Under the pieces are notes generated by a model. It saw only the letters and a list, made by a program, of their open reading frames with translations, had not been told where the DNA came from and made no database searches. From Falsochrobactrum ovis (GTDB lineage: Bacteria; Pseudomonadota; Alphaproteobacteria; Rhizobiales; Rhizobiaceae): DNA of 64,000 bases. Shown one piece after another: positions 39,556 to 49,045 of this stretch. The stretch lies in contig NZ_QLMK01000001.1 of assembly GCF_003259955.1 (NCBI RefSeq), forward strand, positions 62,001 to 126,000, in the 5' to 3' direction. Every line of letters begins with the position of its first letter. Position 1 is the first letter of the stretch. The position numbers were made by a program, and so were the translations under genes.

Positions 39556-40941
39556 ATGGCAATCGGTTTCATCAAGAAAATGTTCTCCTTCGGCAAGAAG
39601 GAGGTCGAAGAAAAGCCGGTCGATCAGCCGACTGACACCGATGAGCTTAGCCCGCCACCCTCTGCGCTATCTGAAGACGATACTCCCCCAATTGCCCCCG
39701 CAGATCCGGAACCAGAATCCCAAAACCAATCGGTTTCTGAACCCGACCCGGAACCGCAGGCCGCAATTGCTGAGCACCCTGTTACCGAAATAGAAATTGC
39801 AATCGAGCAACCGCCCATTATGGAACCGGCGGAGCCCGATCTGGCTCAACCTGTCGCAATAGACGAAGAGCCTGCACCAGACCCGGAAGAAACCTATTCC
39901 CCCGCTCCGTCTGAAACCGAAGCCGAGCTTGTCAGCGCGGTTGAAAAGCCTAAAAAGGTCAAAGTTTCAAAGTCGGTCGAGGAAAGCCAGGAAGAAGAAC
40001 CCATTGAGGAGACGCCCGAACCGCGGGTTTCCTGGTTCGAACGCCTTCGCCGCGGCCTTGCCCGATCCTCAAGCTCGCTAAGCGATTCGATTGGCGGCAT
40101 TTTCACCAAGCGCAAATTGGATGATGACACGCTACAAGACCTTGAAGACGTGCTCATCCAGGCCGATCTAGGGCTTGAAACCGCAATGCGTGTCACCGAT
40201 GCGCTATCCGCATCCCGTTATGGCAAGGATGTTTCCAGCGACGAAGTGCGCGCTATCATGGGCACGGAAATCGAAAAAGTTCTTGCGCCGGTGGCAAAAC
40301 CGCTCGAACTCGACCTTTCACACAAGCCGCATGTTATTTTGGTCGTCGGCGTCAATGGCACCGGCAAAACCACCACTATCGGCAAGCTTGCAGCCAAGCT
40401 GACGGCTGGCGGGCTGAAAGTCATGCTCGCTGCCGGTGATACATTCCGCGCTGCTGCTATCGAACAATTACACATTTGGGGCGAGCGCACTGGCGCGCCG
40501 GTTGTCTCATCCAAATTGGGCGCAGATGCCGCTGGATTGGCCTATGATGCTTGGGAAAAAGCCAAACAGGCCGGAAGCGACGTATTGATTATCGACACGG
40601 CTGGGCGGCTACAAAACAGAGCTGAGCTGATGGATGAACTTGCAAAGATCGTGCGTGTTCTGGGCAAACATGACCCGGAAGCCCCACATACTGTTTTGCA
40701 AACACTCGACGCCACCACAGGCCAAAACGCGCTCAATCAGGTGGAGATTTTTAAAAATATTGCTGGTGTCAACGGATTGGTCATGACCAAACTCGATGGC
40801 ACCGCGCGGGGTGGCATTCTTGTGGCCATCTCCGCCAAACATAAATTACCGGTCTATTTCATCGGCGTCGGCGAAGGTGTCGACGATTTAGAACCATTTG
40901 AAGCCAAAGATTTTGCACGCGCTATTGCAGGAGTCTCCTGA
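39556..40941 (+). CDS. ftsY: Signal recognition particle receptor FtsY
   Basis: Receptor for SRP-ribosome complexes at the inner membrane. 461 residues: an acidic Pro/Glu-rich N-terminal A domain (about 15-150), then N and G domains with [18 protein letters not shown] near 276, [20 protein letters not shown] and [10 protein letters not shown]. The N-terminal [14 protein letters not shown] is an amphipathic membrane-targeting helix. Start MAIGF at 39556, preceded by AAGG; the frame is open 24 codons upstream. The ispZ ATG overlaps the stop by one base. Confidence 0.96.
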   Translation: MAIGFIKKMFSFGKKEVEEKPVDQPTDTDELSPPPSALSEDDTPPIAPADPEPESQNQSVSEPDPEPQAAIAEHPVTEIEIAIEQPPIMEPAEPDLAQPVAIDEEPAPDPEETYSPAPSETEAELVSAVEKPKKVKVSKSVEESQEEEPIEETPEPRVSWFERLRRGLARSSSSLSDSIGGIFTKRKLDDDTLQDLEDVLIQADLGLETAMRVTDALSASRYGKDVSSDEVRAIMGTEIEKVLAPVAKPLELDLSHKPHVILVVGVNGTGKTTTIGKLAAKLTAGGLKVMLAAGDTFRAAAIEQLHIWGERTGAPVVSSKLGADAAGLAYDAWEKAKQAGSDVLIIDTAGRLQNRAELMDELAKIVRVLGKHDPEAPHTVLQTLDATTGQNALNQVEIFKNIAGVNGLVMTKLDGTARGGILVAISAKHKLPVYFIGVGEGVDDLEPFEAKDFARAIAGVS

Positions 40942-41600
40942 TGCAACAACCCGTTTTCGAGCGCGATCCGTCGCAAAAAACCGAAGCCGAGCGTAAGGAA
41001 GTTCCCCCCCTGCTTAAATTGGCCCTAGAGCTGGGCCCGCTTCTGGTTTTCTTTTTCACCAATGCCCGCGGTGAAAGCTTAATTGAGCGCTTCCCCGTGC
41101 TGGGCCATATCGGCGAACCAATCTTTCTGGCCACCGCTTTGTTTATGGTCGCAACGGTGATCGCACTGACCGTTTCATGGATATTGACCCGCACATTGCC
41201 CATGATGCCGCTTATTTCCGGCATAGTAGTCCTTGTTTTTGGTGCCTTGACCCTGTGGCTGCACAATGAAACCTTCATTAAAATGAAGCCGACCATTGTG
41301 AACACGCTCTTTGGCACAATTCTTTTGGGTGGCCTTTTCTTCGGCAAAGCGCTGCTGGGCTATGTGTTTGATTCTGCTTTCAGACTTGATGCCGAAGGCT
41401 GGCGCAAACTAACATTTCGCTGGGGACTGTTCTTTTTGTTTCTGGCCATCACCAATGAAGTAATCTGGCGCAATTTCTCAACGGATTTCTGGGTGGCTTT
41501 CAAGGTTTGGGGCACCATGCCCATAACCATTGTCTTCACACTTTCACAAATGCCCCTTATTCAGAAACATACATTGCCTGAACCAAGTTCAGCCAAATAA
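40941..41600 (+). CDS. ispZ: Septation protein A (YciB/IspZ)
   Basis: 219-residue inner-membrane protein with about six transmembrane helices: [32 protein letters not shown], and later [19 protein letters not shown] are recognisable IspZ motifs, with [23 protein letters not shown] near 160. Family name comes from septation phenotypes in Shigella; role in Rhizobiales untested. Overlaps ftsY by one base (TGATG). Confidence 0.92.
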   Translation: MQQPVFERDPSQKTEAERKEVPPLLKLALELGPLLVFFFTNARGESLIERFPVLGHIGEPIFLATALFMVATVIALTVSWILTRTLPMMPLISGIVVLVFGALTLWLHNETFIKMKPTIVNTLFGTILLGGLFFGKALLGYVFDSAFRLDAEGWRKLTFRWGLFFLFLAITNEVIWRNFSTDFWVAFKVWGTMPITIVFTLSQMPLIQKHTLPEPSSAK

Positions 41601-41614
41601 TTGAGGAGGATGCC

Positions 41615-42397
41615 ATGTCGCCAATCAAAGCACAGCTTGATATCGAACAATTCATCTGCCGCAGCGATAATTATGGTGTCCTCATACACGATCCTGAAAG
41701 CGCATTAACGGCTGCAATCGACGCACCCGATGCAGATGCCGTTGAACAAGCGCTTGACCGCCGCGGCTGGACGCTCGACTTTATTTTCACCACGCATCAC
41801 CATTTCGATCATGTCGATGGCAATGAGAAACTGAAACGAAAATTTGGCGTGAGCATCATTGGCCCCAAAGATGAAGCGGATAAAATCCCGGGCATTGATC
41901 GCACAGTTGAGGACGGCGATATATTTACCTTTGGCCTGTTCAATGTGCAGGTAATCTCCACTCCCGGCCACACCGCTGGCGAAGTTTCATACTATTTGCC
42001 CGAAGCCAAACTTGTCTTTACCGGCGACACGCTTTTTGCACTCGGATGCGGCCGTCTGCTAGAAGGCCGACCAGAAACCATGTATCACTCGCTGCAAAAG
42101 CTTATCGCGCTTCCCGGCGATACGGCCGTTTATTGTGGGCACGAATACAGCGAAAGCAATGCCCGCTTTGCGCTGACGATTGATCCTGAAAACTCCGCCC
42201 TTAAAGAACGCGCCACCGAAATTGCTCGCTTGCGCGCCGCCGACCGCATGACTTTGCCTTCAACCATCGCACTCGAAATGGCCACCAATCCCTTTTTGCG
42301 CTGGCATGATCAAGGCATACGCGCACGTCTTGGTTTGCAAGAAGCAAGCGACGCAGAGGTTTTCGCGGAGATCCGCAAGCGCAAAGATATGTTTTAA
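41615..42397 (+). CDS. gloB: Hydroxyacylglutathione hydrolase (glyoxalase II)
   Basis: Hydrolyses S-lactoylglutathione to lactate and glutathione. 260 residues, metallo-beta-lactamase fold: binuclear-metal motif THHHFDHVDGN near 57-67, PGHTAGEVSYYL near 112, FTGDTLFALGCGRLLEG near 135, YCGHEYSESNARFAL near 170. C-terminal helical domain present. Ribosome site GAGGA. Follows ispZ by 14 bases; last gene of the operon beginning at dapF. Confidence 0.96.
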   Translation: MSPIKAQLDIEQFICRSDNYGVLIHDPESALTAAIDAPDADAVEQALDRRGWTLDFIFTTHHHFDHVDGNEKLKRKFGVSIIGPKDEADKIPGIDRTVEDGDIFTFGLFNVQVISTPGHTAGEVSYYLPEAKLVFTGDTLFALGCGRLLEGRPETMYHSLQKLIALPGDTAVYCGHEYSESNARFALTIDPENSALKERATEIARLRAADRMTLPSTIALEMATNPFLRWHDQGIRARLGLQEASDAEVFAEIRKRKDMF

Positions 42398-42507
42398 AAT
42401 TAGTCTCAAAGCGCCAAGGCACGAGCATTTGGGATTTTAATCTTGTTTTGTCACATTTCTTTGATGAAATAAGACACTCAAATTTTCATGCCTGCGCGGG
42501 GAAAGAA

Positions 42508-43002
42508 ATGTCAGCTTTATCTCAATTTAAAAAACTCCATCAAGCAGCCGTGGTTACGCTATCGCTTATCGTTGTGCCAATCTCCGGCCCGATCGCCATG
42601 GCGGAGGATTTTTTTGAAATCGCAACACCTCCCGCCACGCCACCTGAAATTAACAACATCAAATTGAGTGAAGATCTGCTTTCGCGCATGGAAAAAATCC
42701 ACGCCGCACTTGAGGAGCTCGAACTTGCCCCCACTTCCGAAGAAGGATTGGATGCCCGGCCCTCAATGGATTCTATGATCGCAAGTCTGGAATCGCGGCC
42801 ACAAGTCGTTGAGATCATCAACGCCCAGAATCTCACCCCGCGCGAATTTCTTTTGACCCATTTTGCCCTGATGAGCAGTCTGGCCGCCGCCGATGCTGCC
42901 GAAGAAACTCAAATTTTTGACGAGGCAAAGATCGTCAATCCCGAACATTTGGCTTTCGGCCAAAAATATAGCGAGCGTATCCGCGAATTGATGGGTGAAT
43001 AA
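42508..43002 (+). CDS. Uncharacterised secreted helical protein
   Basis: 164-residue protein with a signal peptide (SQFKKLHQAAVVTLSLIVVP, cleavage near GPIAMA-ED) and a mature part that appears alpha-helical and acidic, containing SEDLLSRMEKIHAALEEL and FGQKYSERIRELMGE. No cysteine in the mature part and no domain I can name. ATG 42508 follows GGGGAAAG; a longer frame from 42448 is less likely. Converges on the metal ATPase with 19 bases between. Probably periplasmic. Confidence 0.7.
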   Translation: MSALSQFKKLHQAAVVTLSLIVVPISGPIAMAEDFFEIATPPATPPEINNIKLSEDLLSRMEKIHAALEELELAPTSEEGLDARPSMDSMIASLESRPQVVEIINAQNLTPREFLLTHFALMSSLAAADAAEETQIFDEAKIVNPEHLAFGQKYSERIRELMGE

Positions 43003-43021
43003 TCACCCATCCCTAAGCCTA

Positions 43022-45247
43022 TCAGCCAGGCTGCCTCAATAGACGCAAGGCATTGATCGTTACCAAAACCGTGGCGCCAGTATCAGCGAGGATAGCTGGC
43101 CAAAGCCCCGTGATCCCCAGCACTGTGGTTATCAGAAAGACGACCTTCAACCCCAGTGAAATGCCAATATTCTGATAAATATTACGCATAGTCCGCTTCG
43201 ATAGCGCAATCATCCCCGCCACATCGCCGACACGCCCGTGCAAAATGGCGGCATCTGCGGTTTCAAGCGCCACATCGGTGCCGCCGCCCATTGCAATGCC
43301 AATATCTGCCGCCGCCAGTGCTGGCGCGTCATTGATACCATCCCCCACTTTAGCGACGACTTGGCCTTGCGCGCGCAACTCGCTGACAATACGCTGCTTA
43401 TCTTCGGGCAAAAGTTCGGCTTGCACCTCAATGCCGATTTCCCCGCCAATCGCATCCGCTGTGCGACGATTGTCACCCGTCAGCATCAGCACACGAACAT
43501 CCATATTTTTGAGCGTTTCTAGACCCGCAATCGCGTCCGCGCGAGGCTCATCACGCATTGCAATGGCTCCAGCAATCCGGCCATCAGCCACCAATACCGA
43601 AATCGTCTTCCCAGCGTCATTGCACGCTTCTATCCGCGCCGCCAAAGCATCGGAAATGGTGCCGCGCTCACGCGCTGCCTTGCGTGACCCGAGAAATAAT
43701 TCCGCACCCTCAGCAATGCCTGAAACGCCTTTGCCGCCATGCGCCTTGCTCTGGGTGACTTCCACCAATTGAAGCCCACGCGTCTCAGCCTCGCTCACGA
43801 TCGCCAGCGCCAGCGGGTGGCTTGATCCCGCATCAAGCGATGCCGCCAGGCGCAAAACCTCGTCCTCGCTCATCTCTCCGGCAATCACATCCGTTACTTG
43901 CGGCTTGCCTTGCGTCAGCGTTCCGGTCTTATCGAAACAAGCAGTGGTCACTTTCCCGATTGTTTCAAGAACCGCTCCGCCCTTTATCAGCAAGCCACGG
44001 CGCGCACCTGCCGAAAGTGACGCTGCAATTGCCGCAGGCGTCGAAATAACCAGCGCACAAGGACAGCCAATTAGCAAAATAGCTAAGCCTTTATAAATCC
44101 ATTCGCCCCAGGCAGCGCCCATAAGCAATGGCGGAAGAACAGCAATCAGCGACGCAAAAATCACCACGCCCGGCGTATACCAACGCGAGAAACGATTAAT
44201 GAAACGCTCGGTAGGGGCTTTTGATTCTTGTGCTTCCTCCACCAGCCGCACCACCCGTGCGATGGTATTATCTTGTGCTGCCGCTGTCACTTTGACGCGC
44301 AACACCCCATCGCCATTGATTGTACCGGCAAAAACCGTATCGCCAGAACTCTTGCCCACCGGGGTGCTTTCCCCTGTAACCGGAGCTTCATCAATCGCAG
44401 TTTCACCAGAGATAATCTCACCATCCGCAGCGATACGATCGCCCGGGCGCACGACAATCACATCACCGACGTTTAGACTTTCTGCAGGCACTTCCCGCGT
44501 GGAACTTTGGCTTTCAACAATAGCAATTTTCGGCACCAACGTGGTCAATGATTGAATACTCGCCCGCGCTCTGCCGGCGGCCACGCCTTCAAGCATTTCG
44601 CCGATCAGAAACAGCAACACAACCGCCGCCGCTTCCTCCGTCGCGCCAATGAAAACGGCACCGACAGCTGCAATTGTCATCAGCATTTCGATGGAAAAGG
44701 GCGTTCCGTTGATGGCAGCCATAAGCGCCCGCCGCGCAATTGGCACCAGACCGATCAACATGGCCACGGTAAAAGCCAAAAACTCAATCCGCGGAAAAAT
44801 ATTTCCGATAATATAAGCCAGCACCAACCCGGCCCCACAGGCCAGCGTCAATTGTCCCTTGCCGCTTTGCCACCAGCGTACCGGGTCTGAAACATTAGTA
44901 GTTGCTCCACCTTGATTTGTTTCAGAAACCGGAACGGCGCGATAACCCAAAGAGCCCACCTTGGCGGCAATTTCATCGGGGTTGGCCGAACCATCATGCT
45001 CGACCAACATCATCCCATTGGTCACGGAAACAGAAACCTTCTCCACACCCGAAACCCGGCTCACAGCCGTATCGATTTTGGCCGCGCAAGATGCGCAATC
45101 CATCCCCTCAACCTGAAAGCGCAACCCGCCGCCATTCTCATTCAATAGATGATCCCTATGCGCTTCGTGCGTATCCGTGCTGTGATCATGCTCACAATTG
45201 GCGTGGTGGTCGTGGTGGTGATCATGCGCTGGTGCTTTTTGCTTCAT
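43022..45247 (-). CDS. zntA: Zn/Cd/Pb-transporting P-type ATPase (PIB-2)
   Basis: Exports Zn(II), Cd(II) or Pb(II) from the cytoplasm using ATP. About 741 residues. N-terminal histidine-rich stretch (HDHHHDHHANCEHDH, residues about 9-23), one HMA domain with GMDCASCAAK near 47, membrane CPC motif in IGCPCALVIS, phosphorylation DKTGTLTQGKP, TGDNRRTA, GDGINDAPALA. The conserved Lys after helix 7 and Asp in AILADTGATVLV of helix 8 mark the Zn/Cd class, not Cu. ATG 45247 chosen; an upstream ATG at 45286 overlaps the promoter. Divergent from its MerR regulator. Confidence 0.93.
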   Translation of the reverse strand: MKQKAPAHDHHHDHHANCEHDHSTDTHEAHRDHLLNENGGGLRFQVEGMDCASCAAKIDTAVSRVSGVEKVSVSVTNGMMLVEHDGSANPDEIAAKVGSLGYRAVPVSETNQGGATTNVSDPVRWWQSGKGQLTLACGAGLVLAYIIGNIFPRIEFLAFTVAMLIGLVPIARRALMAAINGTPFSIEMLMTIAAVGAVFIGATEEAAAVVLLFLIGEMLEGVAAGRARASIQSLTTLVPKIAIVESQSSTREVPAESLNVGDVIVVRPGDRIAADGEIISGETAIDEAPVTGESTPVGKSSGDTVFAGTINGDGVLRVKVTAAAQDNTIARVVRLVEEAQESKAPTERFINRFSRWYTPGVVIFASLIAVLPPLLMGAAWGEWIYKGLAILLIGCPCALVISTPAAIAASLSAGARRGLLIKGGAVLETIGKVTTACFDKTGTLTQGKPQVTDVIAGEMSEDEVLRLAASLDAGSSHPLALAIVSEAETRGLQLVEVTQSKAHGGKGVSGIAEGAELFLGSRKAARERGTISDALAARIEACNDAGKTISVLVADGRIAGAIAMRDEPRADAIAGLETLKNMDVRVLMLTGDNRRTADAIGGEIGIEVQAELLPEDKQRIVSELRAQGQVVAKVGDGINDAPALAAADIGIAMGGGTDVALETADAAILHGRVGDVAGMIALSKRTMRNIYQNIGISLGLKVVFLITTVLGITGLWPAILADTGATVLVTINALRLLRQPG

Positions 45248-45319
45248 CACTTTATCCCTAAGGTCGGCATCCAAACCGTTCCACATTACTGTGGAAGCCT
45301 CTTGAACAATTTCAATAAG

Positions 45320-45350
45320 GGTCTACATCCTCTAGTGACTAGAGGAGCAA
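45320..45350 (-). promoter_or_regulatory. MerR-type promoter/operator for the Zn/Cd ATPase
   Basis: On the minus strand, -35 TTGCTC (45345-45350) and -10 TAGACC (45320-45325) are 19 bases apart, the overlong spacing MerR-family activators correct. Between them lies the perfect palindrome CCTCTAGTGACTAGAGG (45329-45345), like ZntR/CadR boxes. It sits 73 bases above the ATPase start and 13 bases before the regulator start, so it probably controls both. Confidence 0.8.
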
Positions 45351-45357
45351 GCGAAAA

Positions 45358-45783
45358 ATGATCGCAAATGTTTCGATTGGAGAAGCTTCAAAAGCCAGCG
45401 GCGTGAAAGTACCGACAATTCGCTATTATGAGCAGATTGGTCTATTGCCGCCCCCTCCCCGCAATGAGGGAAATCGTCGGCTCTATGATAAATCCGATAT
45501 TCAGCGGCTTTTATTTATCCGCCATGCCCGCGATCTCGGCTTTGAGATTGATGCAATCCGCACTCTATTGGCTCTGCAAGACAATCCTGATCAATCCTGC
45601 GCCGCTGCCGATGCGATCGCGCGCGTTCGATTAGCAGATGTCGAACATCGAATCGCGAAGCTCTTGTCATTAAAAGCCGAATTGCTTCGTATGCTTGAGT
45701 GCTCGGCTCATAGCCGCATCGACCAATGCCGCGTGATCGAAATTTTGGGAAATCACGACGAATGCCTTAGCGCTACCCATTAA
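45358..45783 (+). CDS. MerR-family heavy-metal regulator (ZntR/CadR/PbrR type)
   Basis: 141-residue transcription factor. N-terminal winged HTH (SIGEASKASGVKVPTIRYYE), RNEGNRRLYD wing and a long dimer helix. Metal-site cysteines: Cys in DQSCAAADAI (ZntR Cys79 equivalent), and C-terminal SAHSRIDQCRVIEIL and NHDECLSATH. These fit a Zn or Cd/Pb sensor; MerR itself has a different spacing. Divergent from the ATPase; palindrome overlaps its own 5' region, so probably autoregulated. Converges on the DMT gene with 3 bases between the two stops. Confidence 0.88.
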   Translation: MIANVSIGEASKASGVKVPTIRYYEQIGLLPPPPRNEGNRRLYDKSDIQRLLFIRHARDLGFEIDAIRTLLALQDNPDQSCAAADAIARVRLADVEHRIAKLLSLKAELLRMLECSAHSRIDQCRVIEILGNHDECLSATH

Positions 45784-45786
45784 ATC

Positions 45787-46674
45787 CTATTCCGCCGGTG
45801 CTGTCTCTGCACGTCGCGAAAAAATCATATCTTTTGCCGCCAAAGCCGCACCGGCCGTGATCAATAAACAAGCGGCAAGAATGCGCAAACTCGGCTCGGA
45901 AGCGCCTGCGATAATGAGCACCAAGGTGGAAAGAAGCGGCGCCGCATAGCTCGCAGCTCCCAGAACCTGTATATTCCCGCGCTTTATGCCAAAATCCCAA
46001 GCATAAAAGGCAGCCCCCACCGGCAGCAGACCAAGGGCCAGAACCGCTGCCCACTGCATAGGCCCCTCAGGCCAAACAGTTTGCTCTAAAGCAAGATGAC
46101 AGATCAGCGAAAGCACCGCTGTTGCCACACAAAATCCTGTCACTGCGTCAGTTGGCACATGCGCTAATCGGCGCGATAAAAGTGAATAGGCCGACCAGGT
46201 GAAAGCGCAAAGCCCAGCCATGGCATAACCGAAACTATATCTTGCCTCAAAACCAAGGCTTCCGCCTTTGGTAACGATCAACACGGTTCCAACAAGCCCG
46301 AGCAGCGCTCCTGCAATATGATACCAGTGCAGCCGCTCACCGGGCATCAGCGCCGACCCCAGCACAATCAGCAAAGGCCAAAGATAGGCAATCAGACTGG
46401 CTTCTACCGCTGGTGCGTTTCGCAGCGCGGTAAAATAGAGAAAATGATAACCGAAAAGTCCAACAACTCCGACCAGCCAAACCACCGGCGGCTGGCGCAA
46501 ATGTTTTGCAGCCCCCGGACGCCAGAGCCATGAGATAAGACCAATGGATGCACCAATGGCAAATGTCATGGCAGAAAGCTGGAATGGCGGAACCTTACCC
46601 GATCCTGCTGTAAAAAGCGCCAATAACGCCCACATAGCGATAGCGGAAAAACCAATCAGGGTCGCAAGCTTCAT
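45787..46674 (-). CDS. DMT-family (EamA) transporter, YddG-like
   Basis: 295-residue inner-membrane protein with about ten helices in two EamA repeats, the second from about 150. Segments FHFLYFTALRNAPAVEASLI and AYLWPLLIVLGSALMPGE are typical; resembles YddG-like aromatic amino acid exporters, but the substrate is inference. Ribosome site GGAGGGGGG directly upstream. Unrelated to the first EamA gene at 8152 except by family. Ends 3 bases from the merR stop. Confidence 0.85.
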   Translation of the reverse strand: MKLATLIGFSAIAMWALLALFTAGSGKVPPFQLSAMTFAIGASIGLISWLWRPGAAKHLRQPPVVWLVGVVGLFGYHFLYFTALRNAPAVEASLIAYLWPLLIVLGSALMPGERLHWYHIAGALLGLVGTVLIVTKGGSLGFEARYSFGYAMAGLCAFTWSAYSLLSRRLAHVPTDAVTGFCVATAVLSLICHLALEQTVWPEGPMQWAAVLALGLLPVGAAFYAWDFGIKRGNIQVLGAASYAAPLLSTLVLIIAGASEPSLRILAACLLITAGAALAAKDMIFSRRAETAPAE

Positions 46675-46760
46675 ATTAATCCCCCCTCCGGGCCCCCATT
46701 AGACGCCTCCATCAGAGGCGCCATTCGAGGACTCTGCTTTCAAGCCTGCTTTGTCCTCCC

Positions 46761-47624
46761 CTATTTTACCTGCTCGAATCGCGTCGCCTGAATTTTTAAT
46801 GTCCCCAATTGCGTACCGATCGTTGCAAGAACCGGGCCATAAATACCGGAATCCCCCATTGAAGCAAAGGAAATTGAGATCTTGCTTTTATCGCGCAAAT
46901 AATTGATGGCTTTTTTGCCTTCTTGATAGCCAGCCAAAGGAACAAAGCCTGCCGAGCAGATCACCGATTCGCCCGTAAATCCACGCGTGGTGAAAGATCG
47001 CGTACCGCTGAATGCTAATTTGATGTCTGCCCTTGTCTGACCATCAAAAACGTTAAGCGTCCGGTTGCAGACAGAGCCAATTTGATCCGCTGAAATCATC
47101 AGCGCGGTAATCGGATCATTGACATTGAGCAAGTCACCCGGTGTCACCGTGATCCACGGTGCCCGCTTTTTAATCGCAGGCACATTCTTTACATCAATGA
47201 CATTGCCACCGGCAAAGCGGATTTTAGTGCTTTTGTTTTTCCGCCCGTGCTTATAGGCAAGATCAAAACTGCTGGGCACGGCTCGGCCCATCACAGACCG
47301 GCCAGTGACGAATACCGTCCCATCCGTATCGTCAAAGATACGCGCCAAGCCGGATGTCATGAAACGGCCATTTACGCTATAATTCCGCCCCTTAACCGTA
47401 GTCTCTATGGCAGCGCGCGCCAGTGAAAGCCCAAAAATCGAGATTTCATATTCGGTTCGATAAACCGCATCTGCTTGGGCAATACCCATGGCACTGCCGC
47501 TTGCAGCAATCACGGCCAGCAACAATAAAACACAGCGCCATCCTGCTGCTCGTGTTCTTGTCAATCGTGATTGTTTCCCTATCAATCGTGATAATGTCCA
47601 AGAGAATCGTAAACGGCGTATCAT
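46761..47624 (-). CDS. DUF3108 domain-containing protein
   Basis: 287-residue exported protein. Arginine-rich N-terminus then hydrophobic signal region (CVLLLLAVIAASGSAMG, cleavage near AQADA). Mature part VYRTEYEISIFGLSLARAAIE is a DUF3108 start: this family is predicted beta-barrel-like, periplasmic, unknown function. An 11-base direct repeat (47561-47571 and 47582-47592) inside the N-terminal codons gives the duplicated SRLI/SRLT segment. Start at 47624 is chosen; a GTG at 47648 is in frame. Divergent from rpmB. Confidence 0.82.
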   Translation of the reverse strand: MIRRLRFSWTLSRLIGKQSRLTRTRAAGWRCVLLLLAVIAASGSAMGIAQADAVYRTEYEISIFGLSLARAAIETTVKGRNYSVNGRFMTSGLARIFDDTDGTVFVTGRSVMGRAVPSSFDLAYKHGRKNKSTKIRFAGGNVIDVKNVPAIKKRAPWITVTPGDLLNVNDPITALMISADQIGSVCNRTLNVFDGQTRADIKLAFSGTRSFTTRGFTGESVICSAGFVPLAGYQEGKKAINYLRDKSKISISFASMGDSGIYGPVLATIGTQLGTLKIQATRFEQVK

Positions 47625-47783
47625 CCTTGATGAGCCTTTCAGAGGCACCTCCCCACTTGATCTTTGTTCTCCCTCTACTCTATCTGTGACCAGTAAAAAC
47701 TGGCGAAGTTATGATGCCATGTTATAAGAGGCGCGCAAAATGCCGCAAAACATCCTGTTTACGGCGTTAACTTCGAATCTGGC

Positions 47784-47812
47784 TTGACTGCAATCGCTGT
47801 GGTCACTATAGA
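47784..47812 (+). promoter_or_regulatory. Candidate sigma-70 promoter of rpmB
   Basis: TTGACT (47784-47789), 17-base spacer, TATAGA (47807-47812): close to consensus. It faces rpmB and leaves a leader of about 130 bases. Confidence 0.7.
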
Positions 47813-47950
47813 AACGCGACTTTCCCAATAGGCCGCCTGTCCGAGATCGCGCGCCAGCAGCATCAAACTGCATTGATTGTCTGCTTTGATTGCATGTATC
47901 GGACATTCGGGTCGGGGCCTGAGAAACAAAATGTTGAAGGTGAGACCAAA

Positions 47951-48247
47951 ATGTCCCGCGCTTGTGAATTGACCGGCAAGTCGGTCCAGTACGGCAACAA
48001 TGTAAGCCACGCGAACAACAAAACGCGTCGTCGTTTTCTGCCGAACCTCTGCAACGTAACGCTTATGTCCGAAGCTCTCGGCCATAGCTATCGTCTGCGC
48101 GTATCTGCGAATGCTCTGCGTTCGGTTGAGCATCGTGGCGGCCTTGATTCCTTCCTCGTTAAGGCAAACGATAAGGAACTCTCGCAGCGCGCACGTCTGC
48201 TTAAGCGTCAGATCGTTAAAAAGCAGGCTGAAGCAGCAGCAGAATAA
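47951..48247 (+). CDS. rpmB: 50S ribosomal protein L28
   Basis: 98-residue L28. Starts [20 protein letters not shown], with cysteines in RACELTG and [17 protein letters not shown], then [20 protein letters not shown]; ends in an Ala/Glu-rich tail. The ATG at 47951 is the expected start; the longer frame from 47873 has no family similarity. Single gene, divergent from DUF3108. Confidence 0.96.
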   Translation: MSRACELTGKSVQYGNNVSHANNKTRRRFLPNLCNVTLMSEALGHSYRLRVSANALRSVEHRGGLDSFLVKANDKELSQRARLLKRQIVKKQAEAAAE

Positions 48248-48346
48248 GTTCAGGCAGAATTGCCATCTGCCCGAATTTCGGCCTCGATTAAATCATCCTA
48301 AACAGGGTGTGATTATGTTTCTGAGTGCCGCTCATAGCAGTTAGAC

Positions 48347-48376
48347 AAAAATGGCTGGCCTGCGCTGGCCTTTTTT
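48347..48376 (+). terminator. Terminator-like hairpin upstream of the queuosine transporter
   Basis: A-rich left arm AAAAATGGC pairs with GCTGGCCTTTTTT around loop bases with two G-U pairs, followed by six T. It could end rpmB transcription or act as an attenuator 28 bases before the transporter ATG. See the finding on a possible preQ1 leader. Confidence 0.55.
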
Positions 48377-48403
48377 GCTGGTTCCATTACCCAGGATAAA
48401 AAA

Positions 48404-49045
48404 ATGTCTGATAATATTTCCCTCTCCCGGCTAATGCCGGCCATGCTGGCAATGTGTGCCGCAGTTGCTGCCTCCAATATTCTTGTCCAATATCCATTTG
48501 AATATTTGGGCCTGAATGAAGTTCTTACCTGGGGCGCTTTCACTTATCCTTTCGCATTTTTGGTCAATGACCTCACCAATCGCCGCTTCGGTCCCCTTGC
48601 TGCGCGAAGAACCGTTTATGTCGGTTTTGTTTTGGGTGTGGTGCTATCGATCTGGCTTGCGATCCCGCGTATCGCCATCGCTTCTGGCAGTGCTTTTCTT
48701 TGCGCTCAACTGTTGGATATCACCGTTTTTGACCGCCTGCGCCGTAAGACTTGGTGGAAAGCCCCTTTTGCTGGTGCAATGCTCGGCTCAATCTTCGACA
48801 CAGTTTTATTCTTCTCAATTGCGTTTGCCGCGAACTTTGCATGGATCGATAAAATCACCGGAATGCCAGATTCATCACTGGCAGAGCCGGCTGCATTTCT
48901 GGGGATTGGCGTGCCGCTTTGGGCGTCCTTGGCCTTTGGCGATTTCTTCGTAAAAGTCGTAATGGGCACGCTAATGCTGATCCCCTATGGCGCTGTGCTG
49001 GCAATATTTGCCCCAACACTTTATGCGCCTGACAAAGCATCCTAA
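48404..49045 (+). CDS. VUT family queuosine precursor transporter (YhhQ-like)
   Basis: 213-residue inner-membrane protein with about six helices, from the COG1738 family that imports queuosine precursors such as preQ0 or preQ1. Visible: ASNILVQYPFEYLGLNEVLTWGAFTYPFAFLV with the conserved WGAFTYP-FLVNDLTNRRFG region, then LLDITVFDRLRRKTWWKAP and FFVKVVMGTLMLIPYG. Divergence from the queuine importers is not clear. Stop overlaps the terminator hairpin. Confidence 0.9.
   Translation: MSDNISLSRLMPAMLAMCAAVAASNILVQYPFEYLGLNEVLTWGAFTYPFAFLVNDLTNRRFGPLAARRTVYVGFVLGVVLSIWLAIPRIAIASGSAFLCAQLLDITVFDRLRRKTWWKAPFAGAMLGSIFDTVLFFSIAFAANFAWIDKITGMPDSSLAEPAAFLGIGVPLWASLAFGDFFVKVVMGTLMLIPYGAVLAIFAPTLYAPDKAS

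Noticed and set aside
43022-45247. Heavy-metal ATPase considered as a copper pump because of the CPC motif
   Set aside because: CPC occurs in Zn and Cu classes; the Lys and Asp in the last two membrane helices, the His-rich N-terminus and the ZntR-like regulator fit the Zn/Cd class.
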